A stretch of 21,270 bases of DNA, from IMG/VR virus record IMGVR_UViG_3300024346_005248, positions 1 through 21,270 of that record. One strand, written 5' to 3'. Position 1 is the stretch's first letter; each line of letters opens with the position of its first letter. This document shows positions 6,896 to 13,787 of this stretch, piece by piece. The notes beneath the pieces were generated by a model. That model did no database searches. It was not told the origin of the DNA and worked only from the letters and a program-made list of their open reading frames with translations. Position numbers and translations under genes: made by a program. This DNA is from a virus.

Positions 6896-7447
6896 ATGGC
6901 AGAAGAAATTAAAGACGTTAATGCTAAGATTGACGCAGCAGAAGAGGCAGTAAAGAAGTACGCAAGTAAAGATACAGTTATCAGCATCGGTGGATATGAG
7001 TTTACACCTGCTAAGTTGATGGTTGCATTTACTCTGGTATCCTCTATTCTTGGTGGTCTCTACGGTACGTTTGAAGTCTACAAAGACTATCAAGGTATGA
7101 AGAAGCGTATCACTGAGTACGTGGCTCCAGACTTATCAGAATTGAATAAGAAAATGGAAATCACTATGCAGAACTCTGAAAAGGCAGTTCAGTATACTCA
7201 AGACATCAAGAATGATCTTAAGCAAGACATTCGTCGTGTCGAAGGTGTAGCAGAAAGTGTTGAGCGTGCAGGTAAGCAGAACCAACGTGACACTGATCAA
7301 TCAGTACAAGCAGTCCGTGGTGAAATTCAAGCAGTTCGTTCTGAACTAAGATCTACCACTAAGGAAGTTGATCAGTCTCTAAAGAATATCGATCGTTCTG
7401 TTGATCAAAAGATTCAGAAAGCATTGGATAACCCATTAGCTAAATAA
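6896..7447 (+). CDS. Membrane-anchored coiled-coil protein
   Basis: A 183-residue protein. A charged N-terminal helix is followed by one membrane segment at about 40-60 (KLMVAFTLVSSILGGLYGTF). The rest (about 75-178) is a long heptad-like coiled coil rich in Glu, Lys, Gln and Val with repeated AVRGEIQAVRSEL and DQSLKNIDRSVDQ phrases. It resembles phage membrane proteins with a periplasmic or cytoplasmic stalk, but no named family is evident. The upstream stop is 2 bases before its ATG. Its own stop codon lies inside a CTAAATAA late-promoter-like box serving the next gene. Confidence 0.6.
   Translation: MAEEIKDVNAKIDAAEEAVKKYASKDTVISIGGYEFTPAKLMVAFTLVSSILGGLYGTFEVYKDYQGMKKRITEYVAPDLSELNKKMEITMQNSEKAVQYTQDIKNDLKQDIRRVEGVAESVERAGKQNQRDTDQSVQAVRGEIQAVRSELRSTTKEVDQSLKNIDRSVDQKIQKALDNPLAK
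7440..7447 (+). promoter_or_regulatory. T4-type late promoter-like motif overlapping a stop codon (CTAAATAA)
   Basis: CTAAATAA covers the stop of the preceding gene. T4 geometry puts the transcript start near 7452, so the RNA would begin at the AAGGAG ribosome site of the gene starting at 7464. The match could be coincidental because Lys-stop (AAATAA) creates most of it. Confidence 0.3.
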
Positions 7448-7463
7448 TTTGTAAGGAGTAAAG

Positions 7464-8003
7464 ATGACAGAAGAAGTAAAGAAAGTGCCAACACGTAGTG
7501 AACGTGAGGCAGCTATTAAAGATAAGGCTGGTTTAGTGATTGTTGTTATGGCTTTGTTATTAGCCGTCAATACTTACTTTGCAAATAGTTTCAGTGGTGC
7601 TGCAATGACTAACTTACTGAAGGCTTCCAACACTTATGGTTTCTTTCAATCTAAGTCTATCAAGCAAACAATTGCTGAAGGACAGCTAGAAGAAGCAAAA
7701 GCTAAAGGCGACAAAGATCGTGTAGAAAAGTTGCAGGCTAAGATTGATCGCTATGAATCCGATCCAAAATCTGGTGAGGGTAAGAAAGAATTGCTTGAAA
7801 AAGCCAGAGCACAAGAAGCTGCAAGAGATGAGGCTCGTGTTCACGCACCATGGGTAACTTTCTCTGGTATGTTGTTCCAACTTGCAATCGTTTTACTATC
7901 AGCTTCTATCATTGCAGTTGATATGCGTATGTACTATGCATCTTGGGGTGTTGGTGCGTTGGGTATATTGCTGTTATTCCAAGGAGTTTTCCTATGGATC
8001 TAA
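7464..8003 (+). CDS. DUF4337-like membrane protein
   Basis: A 179-residue protein with membrane segments at about 22-42 (AGLVIVVMALLLAVNTYF), 131-150 and 157-178. A charged soluble loop (about 60-125) contains SNTYGFFQSKSIKQTIAEGQ, which resembles the hallmark 'W-x-Y-x-Q-A-K-S-I-K' region of DUF4337 membrane proteins of bacteria. The function of that family is unknown. A strong AAGGAG ribosome site precedes the ATG. The gene for a 19-residue CxxC peptide overlaps its end. It closes the membrane-protein block. Confidence 0.65.
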   Translation: MTEEVKKVPTRSEREAAIKDKAGLVIVVMALLLAVNTYFANSFSGAAMTNLLKASNTYGFFQSKSIKQTIAEGQLEEAKAKGDKDRVEKLQAKIDRYESDPKSGEGKKELLEKARAQEAARDEARVHAPWVTFSGMLFQLAIVLLSASIIAVDMRMYYASWGVGALGILLLFQGVFLWI

Positions 8004-8053
8004 ATCAAGATGAGGGTTGCCCAGTCTGCGGAGGTAAGCACCCTAAGAAGTAA
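7994..8053 (+). CDS. 19-residue CxxC micropeptide
   Basis: An ORF of 19 codons plus stop, MDLNQDEGCPVCGGKHPKK, beginning inside the end of the DUF4337-like gene. An AAGGAG Shine-Dalgarno lies 8 bases upstream of its ATG, far better than chance. The CPVCGGKH core is a half zinc-knuckle that could bind metal as a dimer or with a partner. It ends directly at the palindrome and terminator. It is below the size normally annotated, so support is the ribosome site, the cysteine motif and the position. Confidence 0.5.
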   Translation: MDLNQDEGCPVCGGKHPKK

Positions 8054-8070
8054 GTAAGCACTTACTTACT
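8049..8070. repeat. Perfect 22-base palindrome
   Basis: AGTAAGTAAG, CA, CTTACTTACT: ten-base arms with a two-base centre, overlapping the micropeptide stop and lying just before the terminator hairpin. It may form a second hairpin that protects the mRNA 3' end, or serve as a protein-binding operator next to the following promoter. Confidence 0.6.
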
Positions 8071-8074
8071 AAAG

Positions 8075-8097
8075 ACCCCACCAAATGTGGGGTTTTT
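8075..8097 (+). terminator. Intrinsic terminator
   Basis: The stem ACCCCAC / GTGGGGT (7 pairs) with a CAAAT loop is followed by five T. It ends the late membrane-protein block just before a new promoter. Confidence 0.85.
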
Positions 8098-8108
8098 GCA
8101 TTTAATGC

Positions 8109-8137
8109 TTGACATTTATTTGACTTTAGGGCATAAT
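8109..8137 (+). promoter_or_regulatory. Sigma70-type (early) promoter
   Basis: TTGACA (8109-8114), a 17-base spacer and CATAAT (8132-8137). It follows the terminator and drives the small-gene operon starting at 8168, whose ATG has an AGGAG ribosome site. Confidence 0.8.
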
Positions 8138-8167
8138 AACTGTGTTAGGGTTGATTAGGAGTAAAAG

Positions 8168-8389
8168 ATGAGTAAGATGTCTGAATTGGCTATGTATGTT
8201 CCCTCGATTGAGAAGTTGCTCGATACGACTCATATGTCTTGTCAAGCAATTGCAGATCAATTGGATGTTCCAGTAGGGTACGTCAACTACGTGGTTGAGT
8301 CTCGCTGGCAGGAACTGACCAAACAACATGAAATGATGTCATACGCTGATGAGTGTTATGACGCTGATGCTGAACATTATGGAGCGTAA
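8168..8389 (+). CDS. Small HTH-like phage protein
   Basis: A 73-residue protein. The segment MSCQAIADQLDVPVGYVNYVVESRW reads like a helix-turn-helix (AIADQLDVPVGYVNYVV), followed by an acidic, tyrosine-rich tail. It is the first gene behind an early-type promoter, which fits a small DNA-binding regulator or host-takeover protein, but the HTH is inferred by eye only. The ATG has TTAGGAG 8 bases upstream. The MazG-like gene follows after one base. Confidence 0.55.
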   Translation: MSKMSELAMYVPSIEKLLDTTHMSCQAIADQLDVPVGYVNYVVESRWQELTKQHEMMSYADECYDADAEHYGA

Positions 8390-8390
8390 A

Positions 8391-8660
8391 ATGAGTAATG
8401 AACAAAATGAGATTATGCTTATCTGCCAAGAGGAATGCGCAGAAGTTACACAAGCAATTAGTAAGGTCTTCCGTTTTGGAATGGAATCAGACCACAATGG
8501 TCGATCTAATCGCCAACGTTTGACTGAAGAAGTCGGTGATCTTTTGTGTATGATTGAATTGATGATCGAACACAAGATTCTCGATGCAAAAGAAGTTGGT
8601 GAAGCTGGTTTGAAGAAGCGTGAGAAACTTTCCAAGTGGTCGTCTATTGGAGCTAAATAA
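8391..8660 (+). CDS. MazG-like nucleotide pyrophosphohydrolase
   Basis: An 89-residue protein with the MazG-type metal-binding pattern EExxE (Glu14, Glu15, Glu18 in QEECAEVTQ) and ExxD (Glu47, Asp50 in TEEVGDLL) on consecutive helices. Enzymes of this all-alpha NTP-PPase superfamily hydrolyse (d)NTPs or related nucleotides to monophosphates. The start at 8391 is chosen because GGAG lies upstream and the protein then begins cleanly with the family helix; an in-frame ATG at 8349 inside the upstream gene would add 14 unrelated residues. In phages such enzymes may clean the nucleotide pool or affect host signalling nucleotides; the substrate here is unknown. It overlaps the next gene at TAATG. 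Confidence 0.75.
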   Translation: MSNEQNEIMLICQEECAEVTQAISKVFRFGMESDHNGRSNRQRLTEEVGDLLCMIELMIEHKILDAKEVGEAGLKKREKLSKWSSIGAK

Positions 8661-8881
8661 TGATCCAGATCCAAAATCTGACCCCAGAGCAGGTTGAAAT
8701 GCTCGATGTAATGTGGGAACTTGATTCCTACGAAGATTATTGCAACTACCTAGATAGCCTTCCACTCGAAGAACGTCGCATGGCAGAGTCTCTGTCGCAG
8801 ATGGTTATTCTTGCAGAGATGGATGGGTTGCTTGGTGAGTGCGTAGAAGCGAAAGAAGTTTTACAAAAATTTGTCTTGTAA
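8660..8881 (+). CDS. Small acidic phage protein, unknown function
   Basis: A 73-residue acidic, helical protein (MIQIQNLTPEQVEMLDVMWEL at the start, ending in VLQKFVL). Its beginning resembles short conserved proteins found in many T4-like phages, with no known role. The start overlaps the MazG-like stop (TAATG), so translation is likely coupled. There are no cysteine motifs or membrane segments. Confidence 0.6.
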   Translation: MIQIQNLTPEQVEMLDVMWELDSYEDYCNYLDSLPLEERRMAESLSQMVILAEMDGLLGECVEAKEVLQKFVL

Positions 8882-8899
8882 GAGGATACCGTGTATAAT
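8871..8899 (+). promoter_or_regulatory. Sigma70-like promoter giving a possibly leaderless mRNA
   Basis: TTGTCT (8871-8876), 17 bases, then a perfect TATAAT (8894-8899). The expected start site, about seven bases beyond the -10, falls at or next to the ATG at 8906, which has no Shine-Dalgarno sequence. Confidence 0.55.
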
Positions 8900-8905
8900 A
8901 AACCC

Positions 8906-9046
8906 ATGAAGCCTAGAAACCTTGTTGCAAAGGATTTGAAGACTCCCAAGTACCGCATGCGTGTCGTGGAGTCTAAGGTTCATTACACACGCAAAACTAA
9001 ACACAAAGGAAATGTGAATGCAATATCCGCACAAAGTTTCTGTTAA
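8906..9046 (+). CDS. Small basic conserved phage protein
   Basis: A 46-residue, lysine/arginine-rich ORF beginning MKPRNLVAKDLKTPKYRMRV and containing YTRKTKHKG. The 'RN-x-VAKDL-x-TPKYR-x-RVV' phrase is typical of very small basic proteins that recur in T4-like phages, function unknown; nucleic-acid or ribosome binding is plausible from charge. No ribosome site precedes the ATG, but a TATAAT element ends seven bases upstream, suggesting a leaderless transcript. It overlaps the following gene by 29 bases in another frame. Confidence 0.6.
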   Translation: MKPRNLVAKDLKTPKYRMRVVESKVHYTRKTKHKGNVNAISAQSFC

Positions 9047-9209
9047 AGAAATACCTTATGCTTTGATCCAGACCACAATTTTGTCTGAAGTCGGTAAAGA
9101 TACATCGTCTAAAGAAATTTACTCTACTCCAGAGGAATTCTTGGCGTTATGGGAACCATTGGTTAATTATTATGAAAGAGTGAAAAATGCAAACAGTATT
9201 CAAAGCTGA
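9018..9209 (+). CDS. Small phage protein, unknown function
   Basis: A 63-residue protein (MQYPHKVSVKEIPYALIQTT at the start) with an AAAGGA ribosome site upstream. It overlaps the preceding basic-protein gene by 29 bases and the next gene by 23. It has no recognisable motif; a C-terminal helical stretch (PEEFLALWEPLVNYYERVKN) is the most structured part. Good initiation signal and tight packing support it as a real gene. Confidence 0.5.
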   Translation: MQYPHKVSVKEIPYALIQTTILSEVGKDTSSKEIYSTPEEFLALWEPLVNYYERVKNANSIQS

Positions 9210-9483
9210 AAAAGAATTCGAAGAATTTAAAACATGGACTCTAGGACTTCTACATGACCGAAATGCAAAAGATTTGCGCATTACTTTTACCAAACGAGAT
9301 GGCACTGAGCGAGAAATGTTTTGTACCCTCGTCGAAGCGTCCATCCCCCAAGAAAAGCAACCCAAAACCCAAACTGAAAGTAGCAGCACTACTGGATCCA
9401 CAGTTCGGGTCTTTGATACTGAAAAGCAAGAGTGGAGATCTTTCCGCTGGGATTCTGTAACTAAAGTGAGTTTTGAACTATGA
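9187..9483 (+). CDS. WYL_2-like (Sm/SH3 beta-barrel) phage protein
   Basis: A 98-residue protein. FTKRDGTEREMFCTLVEASIP followed by a Pro/Thr/Ser linker and VRVFDTEKQEWRSFRWDSV matches the pattern of the WYL_2 (formerly DUF2693) family, small Sm-like or SH3-fold proteins common in T4-like phages. The conserved 'ERxMxCTL' and 'WRSFRWDSV' phrases are the key evidence. The role is unknown; ligand or nucleic-acid sensing is proposed for related WYL domains. It overlaps the next gene by 4 bases (ATGA). Confidence 0.7.
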   Translation: MQTVFKAEKEFEEFKTWTLGLLHDRNAKDLRITFTKRDGTEREMFCTLVEASIPQEKQPKTQTESSSTTGSTVRVFDTEKQEWRSFRWDSVTKVSFEL

Positions 9484-9662
9484 AATATCTGCTTATAATT
9501 GCCATTGTCATCGCTGTAATTGTGCTTGCGCCATTTGCCACTATTTGGTCAATCAACACATTATTCGGTCTTACTATTCCGTTCACCTTTGACACTTGGT
9601 GCGCATCACTGATTCTTGGTGGTGTTGTTAGCGGACAATCATTCCTGTCATTTAAGAAATGA
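9480..9662 (+). CDS. Small two-segment membrane protein
   Basis: A 60-residue, very hydrophobic protein with membrane segments at about 2-25 (YLLIIAIVIAVIVLAPFATI) and 38-56. LFGLTIPFTFDTW between them resembles small membrane proteins of T4-like phages without known function. It overlaps its neighbours by 4 bases on each side (ATGA), so it is part of a translationally coupled series. Its size and layout would suit an early membrane-targeted factor such as a superinfection or holin-like protein, but nothing proves this. Confidence 0.6.
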   Translation: MKYLLIIAIVIAVIVLAPFATIWSINTLFGLTIPFTFDTWCASLILGGVVSGQSFLSFKK

Positions 9663-10489
9663 TTTTAGATTATCCTGCCTTCCAAGATGGCAGTTTCTGT
9701 AAAATCCGAGATCTCCAAGTTTCAATCTTGGATCTCGGGTTTATACATTCAGACGCCACATACGACGTTATCTCTATCAGAGATGGTGAGTTCGTTGATC
9801 TTGACTCACACCTAAATCGTTTTGCCAAGAGTTGCCATGGTTGGAGAATACCGCTAAAATATTCCAATGCAGATATTGAGGCTATCCTTCGAGTGTTGCT
9901 CGTTAAGATGCCACTTGATATTAGAGATTGTTTGGTTTGGATTTGCGCTACACGTGGTATTCCTTCTTCTGGAAACCCTCGAGATCTTCCATCGTGTGAA
10001 CCAAAATTCTACGCATACATTAAACCATACTTTGGTTTCAACAGTTTGAATACTGCTACAGTTTGCTTGGCGAAACAAAAGCGCAATGACTGTATCGATC
10101 AAACAATGAAGAACTTTGCGTGGAATGACTTGAACCTTGCGCAGTGGGAAGCAATTGATCGTGGTTATGATACTGCTTTGTTACTTGACCGACATTACAA
10201 TATTACTGAAGGTCCAGGTTTCAATGTAGGATTCATTAGCAAAGATGGATTCGTTTACGCACCACGATCTAATCGTCTGCAGGGAACATCGATGGAGAGA
10301 GTTAGAAAAGTTTGTGAAGCCAATGGTAAACAATTTTTCTATGCTGATATCTCTGAATTTACAGTAAGACATGAGATTGATGCTATGTTCCTCACATCAA
10401 CTGCTGGTACTGTTATTCCAGTGACTAAATTTGAAGATATGATATTTAAAGATAATGAGATATTATCGTGGTTACTGAGCAACATCTAA
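9659..10489 (+). CDS. Fold-type IV PLP aminotransferase (class IV, BCAT/ADC-lyase/D-AAT-like)
   Basis: A 276-residue enzyme of aminotransferase class IV. LGFIHSDATYDVISIRDGEF and HLNRF (51-55) form the usual N-terminal pattern. Lys151 in TMKNFAWNDL is the likely Schiff-base lysine. AIDRGYDTALLLD and NITEGPGFNVGF with Glu184 are the cofactor-contact motifs, and LQGTSMERVR matches the C-terminal phosphate-binding region. The subgroup cannot be settled by eye: it could be a branched-chain or D-amino-acid aminotransferase or aminodeoxychorismate lyase. The D-AAT/BCAT pattern fits better than PabC because of the 'RGYDTALLLD' phrase. Its end overlaps an alpha/beta hydrolase gene, hinting at a two-step pathway. 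The gene is an unusual metabolic addition for a phage. Confidence 0.8.
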   Translation: MILDYPAFQDGSFCKIRDLQVSILDLGFIHSDATYDVISIRDGEFVDLDSHLNRFAKSCHGWRIPLKYSNADIEAILRVLLVKMPLDIRDCLVWICATRGIPSSGNPRDLPSCEPKFYAYIKPYFGFNSLNTATVCLAKQKRNDCIDQTMKNFAWNDLNLAQWEAIDRGYDTALLLDRHYNITEGPGFNVGFISKDGFVYAPRSNRLQGTSMERVRKVCEANGKQFFYADISEFTVRHEIDAMFLTSTAGTVIPVTKFEDMIFKDNEILSWLLSNI

Positions 10490-11286
10490 AAGAAACTTTT
10501 ATTAAAACTTATACAGCAGATGAAAATAATCATCTGCTGTTTTTACTTCCAGGTCAGAGTTTATCTCCAAGAGTTTTCTGGGATTATCCTACTGATGAAG
10601 GTAGCCATGCACAGTGGTTATGTTCGCAGGGTATAGATGTTATAATGTTCGACCCAGTCGGTTATGGAAATAGTAAAGCATTTTATTCATATGATCGAAT
10701 TTGTTATGCTCGTCAAATTATAGAAGCCACTAAAGAGATTAAAAAGAATTATCAGAATAAAGTTATATTCGGTTTTTCTACTTCTACTGCGCCAGCATTA
10801 ATCGCTTCTCAGGAATATTTTAATAAAGTTATTATTCATAGTCCAGTTATTAGAAAAGACCCGAAGTATTTTGTACCACATGGAGAGGTTTTAGATGTAT
10901 CAATCGATAAACTAATTCAAAATAGAATTGGTAATATTAGTGATAAACTAATTCCAAAACCTAATCGAGTAGATGGGTGGAAAGAAAAGATACTATCTGT
11001 TATCGGTAAAACTGAATGGAAAGTTCCAGCTAAAGTTGTGCATGATGTTGGGAATTATTATCCAAAGCGTAATAATACTGGATTTAATCCAAACTCGGTT
11101 CCACCTATTTTAAGTATTATCGGTGAATATGATTATGAAATAACCACTGGTGGCTACGCATTATTTAAAGATTATTTCCCCAATATTAAAGAGGTTATTA
11201 TTCCTAATTCTACCCACTTCTCTATGTGGGAAAACGAGTACAAAATGACCCTACATACTGTAAGGGATTACGTTCAGGGGACTTGA
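10468..11286 (+). CDS. Alpha/beta hydrolase
   Basis: A 272-residue serine hydrolase of the alpha/beta fold. FLLPGQSLSPRVFWD gives the oxyanion strand, FDPVGYGNSKA the strand 4 loop, and FGFSTSTAPAL the nucleophile elbow with Ser104 (GFSTS in place of the canonical GxSxG). GEYDYE (Asp222) and NSTHFSMWEN (His250) complete the triad. The best start is the GTG at 10468, which overlaps the aminotransferase gene by 22 bases; no in-frame ATG lies near it. Substrate unknown. Base composition is more AT-rich, with many ATT/TTA codons, than the flanking phage genes, which may mean more recent acquisition. The tight overlap suggests it works with the aminotransferase. Confidence 0.75.
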   Translation: MVTEQHLKETFIKTYTADENNHLLFLLPGQSLSPRVFWDYPTDEGSHAQWLCSQGIDVIMFDPVGYGNSKAFYSYDRICYARQIIEATKEIKKNYQNKVIFGFSTSTAPALIASQEYFNKVIIHSPVIRKDPKYFVPHGEVLDVSIDKLIQNRIGNISDKLIPKPNRVDGWKEKILSVIGKTEWKVPAKVVHDVGNYYPKRNNTGFNPNSVPPILSIIGEYDYEITTGGYALFKDYFPNIKEVIIPNSTHFSMWENEYKMTLHTVRDYVQGT

Positions 11287-11311
11287 CAAATTTTCCGTTT
11301 TAGGGTATAAT
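11283..11311 (+). promoter_or_regulatory. Consensus sigma70 promoter
   Basis: TTGACA (11283-11288), exactly 17 bases, TATAAT (11306-11311): a full consensus match just before the 370-residue early protein gene. The ribosome site GGAGGT follows at 11323-11328; its AGGT can pair with ACCT four bases before the ATG, a small hairpin that could modulate initiation. Confidence 0.92.
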
Positions 11312-11338
11312 AGATACTGAAATGGAGGTAAAACACCT

Positions 11339-12451
11339 ATGGCTACAGTAACAAAACGTGCGAAAGCACATGCATCACTACGTAAGACTATCGATGAACC
11401 AATGGTTGATCAAGAGAACTACAACGTCTCTTTGACTAGCGCATTGGTTTGGTATCGTGACAACGTAGACGAAAAGAAAATTCGTAAATTTGCTCTTGAG
11501 TATTTTGCGAAACTTGGCAAGAAGAAAGAAGTTCTTGCTATCAATAAAGCAAACGACTATGATGTTCGCCAACTTGGCGTACTGTGTCGTCTTGTGTCAA
11601 ATGGAAATGCCCTCAGCGAAGATCACATGAAGACCATTGACAATATGGTAAATCATATCATCCGCAAAGAAGCACTGCCCACGAAAATTAAAGAAGACAA
11701 AACAGTCATAGTGCCAGTCGCATCAAATGTTATTTCAATTCAACAACGAATGGAAGAGAAAGCCCATGACTTGGCTGGCGAAATTGAAGGTGCGATTGAC
11801 GACTTTGTACTCAATGGTTGCAAGTCAGATTTCTCGACAAAGAATTATCTTCTGGCTAATCAGGTGGCTGGACCCATTGCTAAACGCATTGGAGAGTTCT
11901 TTATTAAAACTTCCGAAGAAATTAGGGAAGCCATTGCTGGAGATGATTCGCAAATTGTAGAAGGTTACTCACACCTAACCAAACGTGAACTGAAACGATT
12001 CGCTGACTTTGTTGATGGTATCATCTCTGACTGCCAACAACAAGTGCAGACTGCTAAGGCTAATCGTGCTCCACGCAAACGCAAAGCCCCACCAGCATCT
12101 AAGGTAGTTTCTAAAATGAAGTTTATGAAAGACTTCGCTGAACTCAACCTGAAGTCTTGCAAGCCAGAAGATATCTTGACATCTACTGAGTTGTGGGTGT
12201 ATAATACTAAGTATCGCAAGGTTACTGTGTATAAGTCTGATGGTGGTACTCTGTCTGTTAAGGGTACTACGATCCTCGGGTTCGATATTAAAGAATCAAA
12301 GACTATGACACTACGTAAGCCAGAAGAATTCTTCAAGGGACTTGCTATGGGTAAACGTGCTTTGAATGGTGCGTTTAAGAAATTGACAACAAAACCTTCT
12401 GCTCCAAATGGGCGAGTAAATGAAGAGTGTATTTTGCTGGGAGCATTTTAA
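11339..12451 (+). CDS. Conserved phage protein of unknown function (early, 370 residues)
   Basis: A 370-residue, lysine-rich protein. The N-terminal part (about 25-65) is helical with VSLTSALVWYRDNVDEKKIRK. The middle is long and helical, residues about 240-255 form a basic PRKRKAPPASK linker, and the C-terminal domain (about 255-365) holds KFMKDFAELNLKS and short beta-rich segments (ELWVYNTKYRKVTVYKSDGG). This layout resembles a large hypothetical protein found next to rnh in T4-like marine phages; function unknown to me. The full-consensus promoter and GGAGGT ribosome site predict very strong early expression. The basic linker suggests nucleic-acid contact. It overlaps the RNase H start at TAATG. 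Confidence 0.6.
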   Translation: MATVTKRAKAHASLRKTIDEPMVDQENYNVSLTSALVWYRDNVDEKKIRKFALEYFAKLGKKKEVLAINKANDYDVRQLGVLCRLVSNGNALSEDHMKTIDNMVNHIIRKEALPTKIKEDKTVIVPVASNVISIQQRMEEKAHDLAGEIEGAIDDFVLNGCKSDFSTKNYLLANQVAGPIAKRIGEFFIKTSEEIREAIAGDDSQIVEGYSHLTKRELKRFADFVDGIISDCQQQVQTAKANRAPRKRKAPPASKVVSKMKFMKDFAELNLKSCKPEDILTSTELWVYNTKYRKVTVYKSDGGTLSVKGTTILGFDIKESKTMTLRKPEEFFKGLAMGKRALNGAFKKLTTKPSAPNGRVNEECILLGAF

Positions 12452-13344
12452 TGATTCTAATTGATTATAGCCAAGTTGCGCTTAGCACTATTCTTACGTT
12501 CCAACGAGAACTAAAGGGTACTGAGTCTGAGGTAAAGAACCTTATTCGTCACGTAACTCTTTCCACAATCAAATCATACAAACGTAAGTATGGTAAGGAA
12601 TATGGAGAGATCGTAATCTGTTGCGATGGTCGTAAGTACTGGCGCAAAGAATACTTTGAGTTCTACAAAGCCTCTCGTAAAAAGAATCGTGATGCTTCTG
12701 ACTTGAATTGGAAACTGATCTTTGATACACTCACTGAGATGCGTGAAGACATTGCCAAGCATTTTCCATATCGAGTTATCCACGTAGATCGTGCCGAAGC
12801 AGATGACGTTATTGCTTGTATGACCAAATGGGTGCAAGAGAACCAATTAGTACAGGAAGGTCTTGTTGAAGAGTCACAGAAAGTTCTTATTCTTTCTTCC
12901 GACAAAGACTTCAAACAACTCCAATTGTACCCGAATGTTAGCCAGTGGTCTCCAATGCTGAAGAAATATCTGACTGCATCGAAGAAAGAAATCAAAGAAT
13001 TCATGATTGAACACATCGTGAAGGGTGACGCTGGTGATGGAATTCCAAACATCCTATCACAAGATAATGTATTTGTTCTTGGTGAACGTCAGAAGCCAGT
13101 ATCTTCTAAACGTCTCGCTGAGTTCATTGAATCAGGTTATGATGCTTGTCGCACAGATGATGAGAAACGCAACTGGAAACGCAACTCTGTTCTTGTGGCG
13201 TTTGAAAACATTCCACCAGATGTGAATGAAGAGATCATTGTTACCTACCTAAATACTAAACCCACAGGTGACAAGATGTCGATTATGAACTATTTAATCG
13301 AGAATCGTTGCCGTTTACTCCTAGATGAGATTGAGGAATTTTGA
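12451..13344 (+). CDS. rnh: RNase H / FEN-like 5'-3' exonuclease (T4 Rnh family)
   Basis: A 297-residue 5' nuclease that removes RNA primers during lagging-strand synthesis in T4-like phages. Acidic metal-binding motifs occur in order: LIDYSQ (Asp5), CCDGRKYWRKEYFEFYK (Asp59), DRAEADDVIA (Glu116, Asp118, Asp119), LSSDKDFKQL (Asp151, Asp153) and VKGDAGDGIPN (Asp193, Asp196, the helix-3-turn-helix region). The KYWRKEYFEFYKASRKK stretch parallels the T4 arch region. The start at 12451 is preferred (TAATG overlap, GGGAG upstream) over an in-frame ATG at 12427, because the protein then begins with the conserved MILIDYSQ strand. Length is close to T4's 305 residues. Confidence 0.9.
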   Translation: MILIDYSQVALSTILTFQRELKGTESEVKNLIRHVTLSTIKSYKRKYGKEYGEIVICCDGRKYWRKEYFEFYKASRKKNRDASDLNWKLIFDTLTEMREDIAKHFPYRVIHVDRAEADDVIACMTKWVQENQLVQEGLVEESQKVLILSSDKDFKQLQLYPNVSQWSPMLKKYLTASKKEIKEFMIEHIVKGDAGDGIPNILSQDNVFVLGERQKPVSSKRLAEFIESGYDACRTDDEKRNWKRNSVLVAFENIPPDVNEEIIVTYLNTKPTGDKMSIMNYLIENRCRLLLDEIEEF

Positions 13345-13787
13345 TGAGAAAATATGTAACAGAGGTTTTTGCAGATATTAACAAAGACCCTAAATCGATA
13401 GAACAGTATGTAAAAGACCCACTGTATAATGTATTGATCAAGAGCATTTGCGAACATGCTTTCGATCCAAGCAAGAAATGGCATCTACCAGAAGGAGAAC
13501 CGCCATTTAAAGTTGCTTCTGAACCAATGGGTATGACCCCAACCAATCTATATGGTGAACTGCGCAGACTCTACGTCTTCACTCGTGCGGATCTTAAGCC
13601 AACGAAACGTGAACAACTATTCATCTCTTTGCTCGAAGGTGTGCATCCAGATGAAGCTAAATTATTGTGCGCAATTAAAGACCAAACCCTACACAAACTT
13701 TATCCAAAGATAACTCGTAAGTTGGTCACTGACGCTGGCATTCTCCCACCTGTTGAGAAGAAAGCCAAAGAAAGTGGAACACCTTAA
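13344..13787 (+). CDS. DUF6433-like conserved phage protein
   Basis: A 147-residue protein starting MRKYVTEVFADINK. The phrases FDPSKKWHLPEGEPPFK, LYGELRRLYVFT and TKREQLFISLLEGVHPDEAKLL resemble the DUF6433 family of T4-like phages, usually near replication genes, function unknown. The ATG at 13344 overlaps the RNase H stop as TGATG; a TTG three bases earlier is less likely. A mainly alpha-helical soluble protein with a basic C-terminus (VEKKAKESGTP). Replication-associated by context. Confidence 0.65.
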   Translation: MRKYVTEVFADINKDPKSIEQYVKDPLYNVLIKSICEHAFDPSKKWHLPEGEPPFKVASEPMGMTPTNLYGELRRLYVFTRADLKPTKREQLFISLLEGVHPDEAKLLCAIKDQTLHKLYPKITRKLVTDAGILPPVEKKAKESGTP

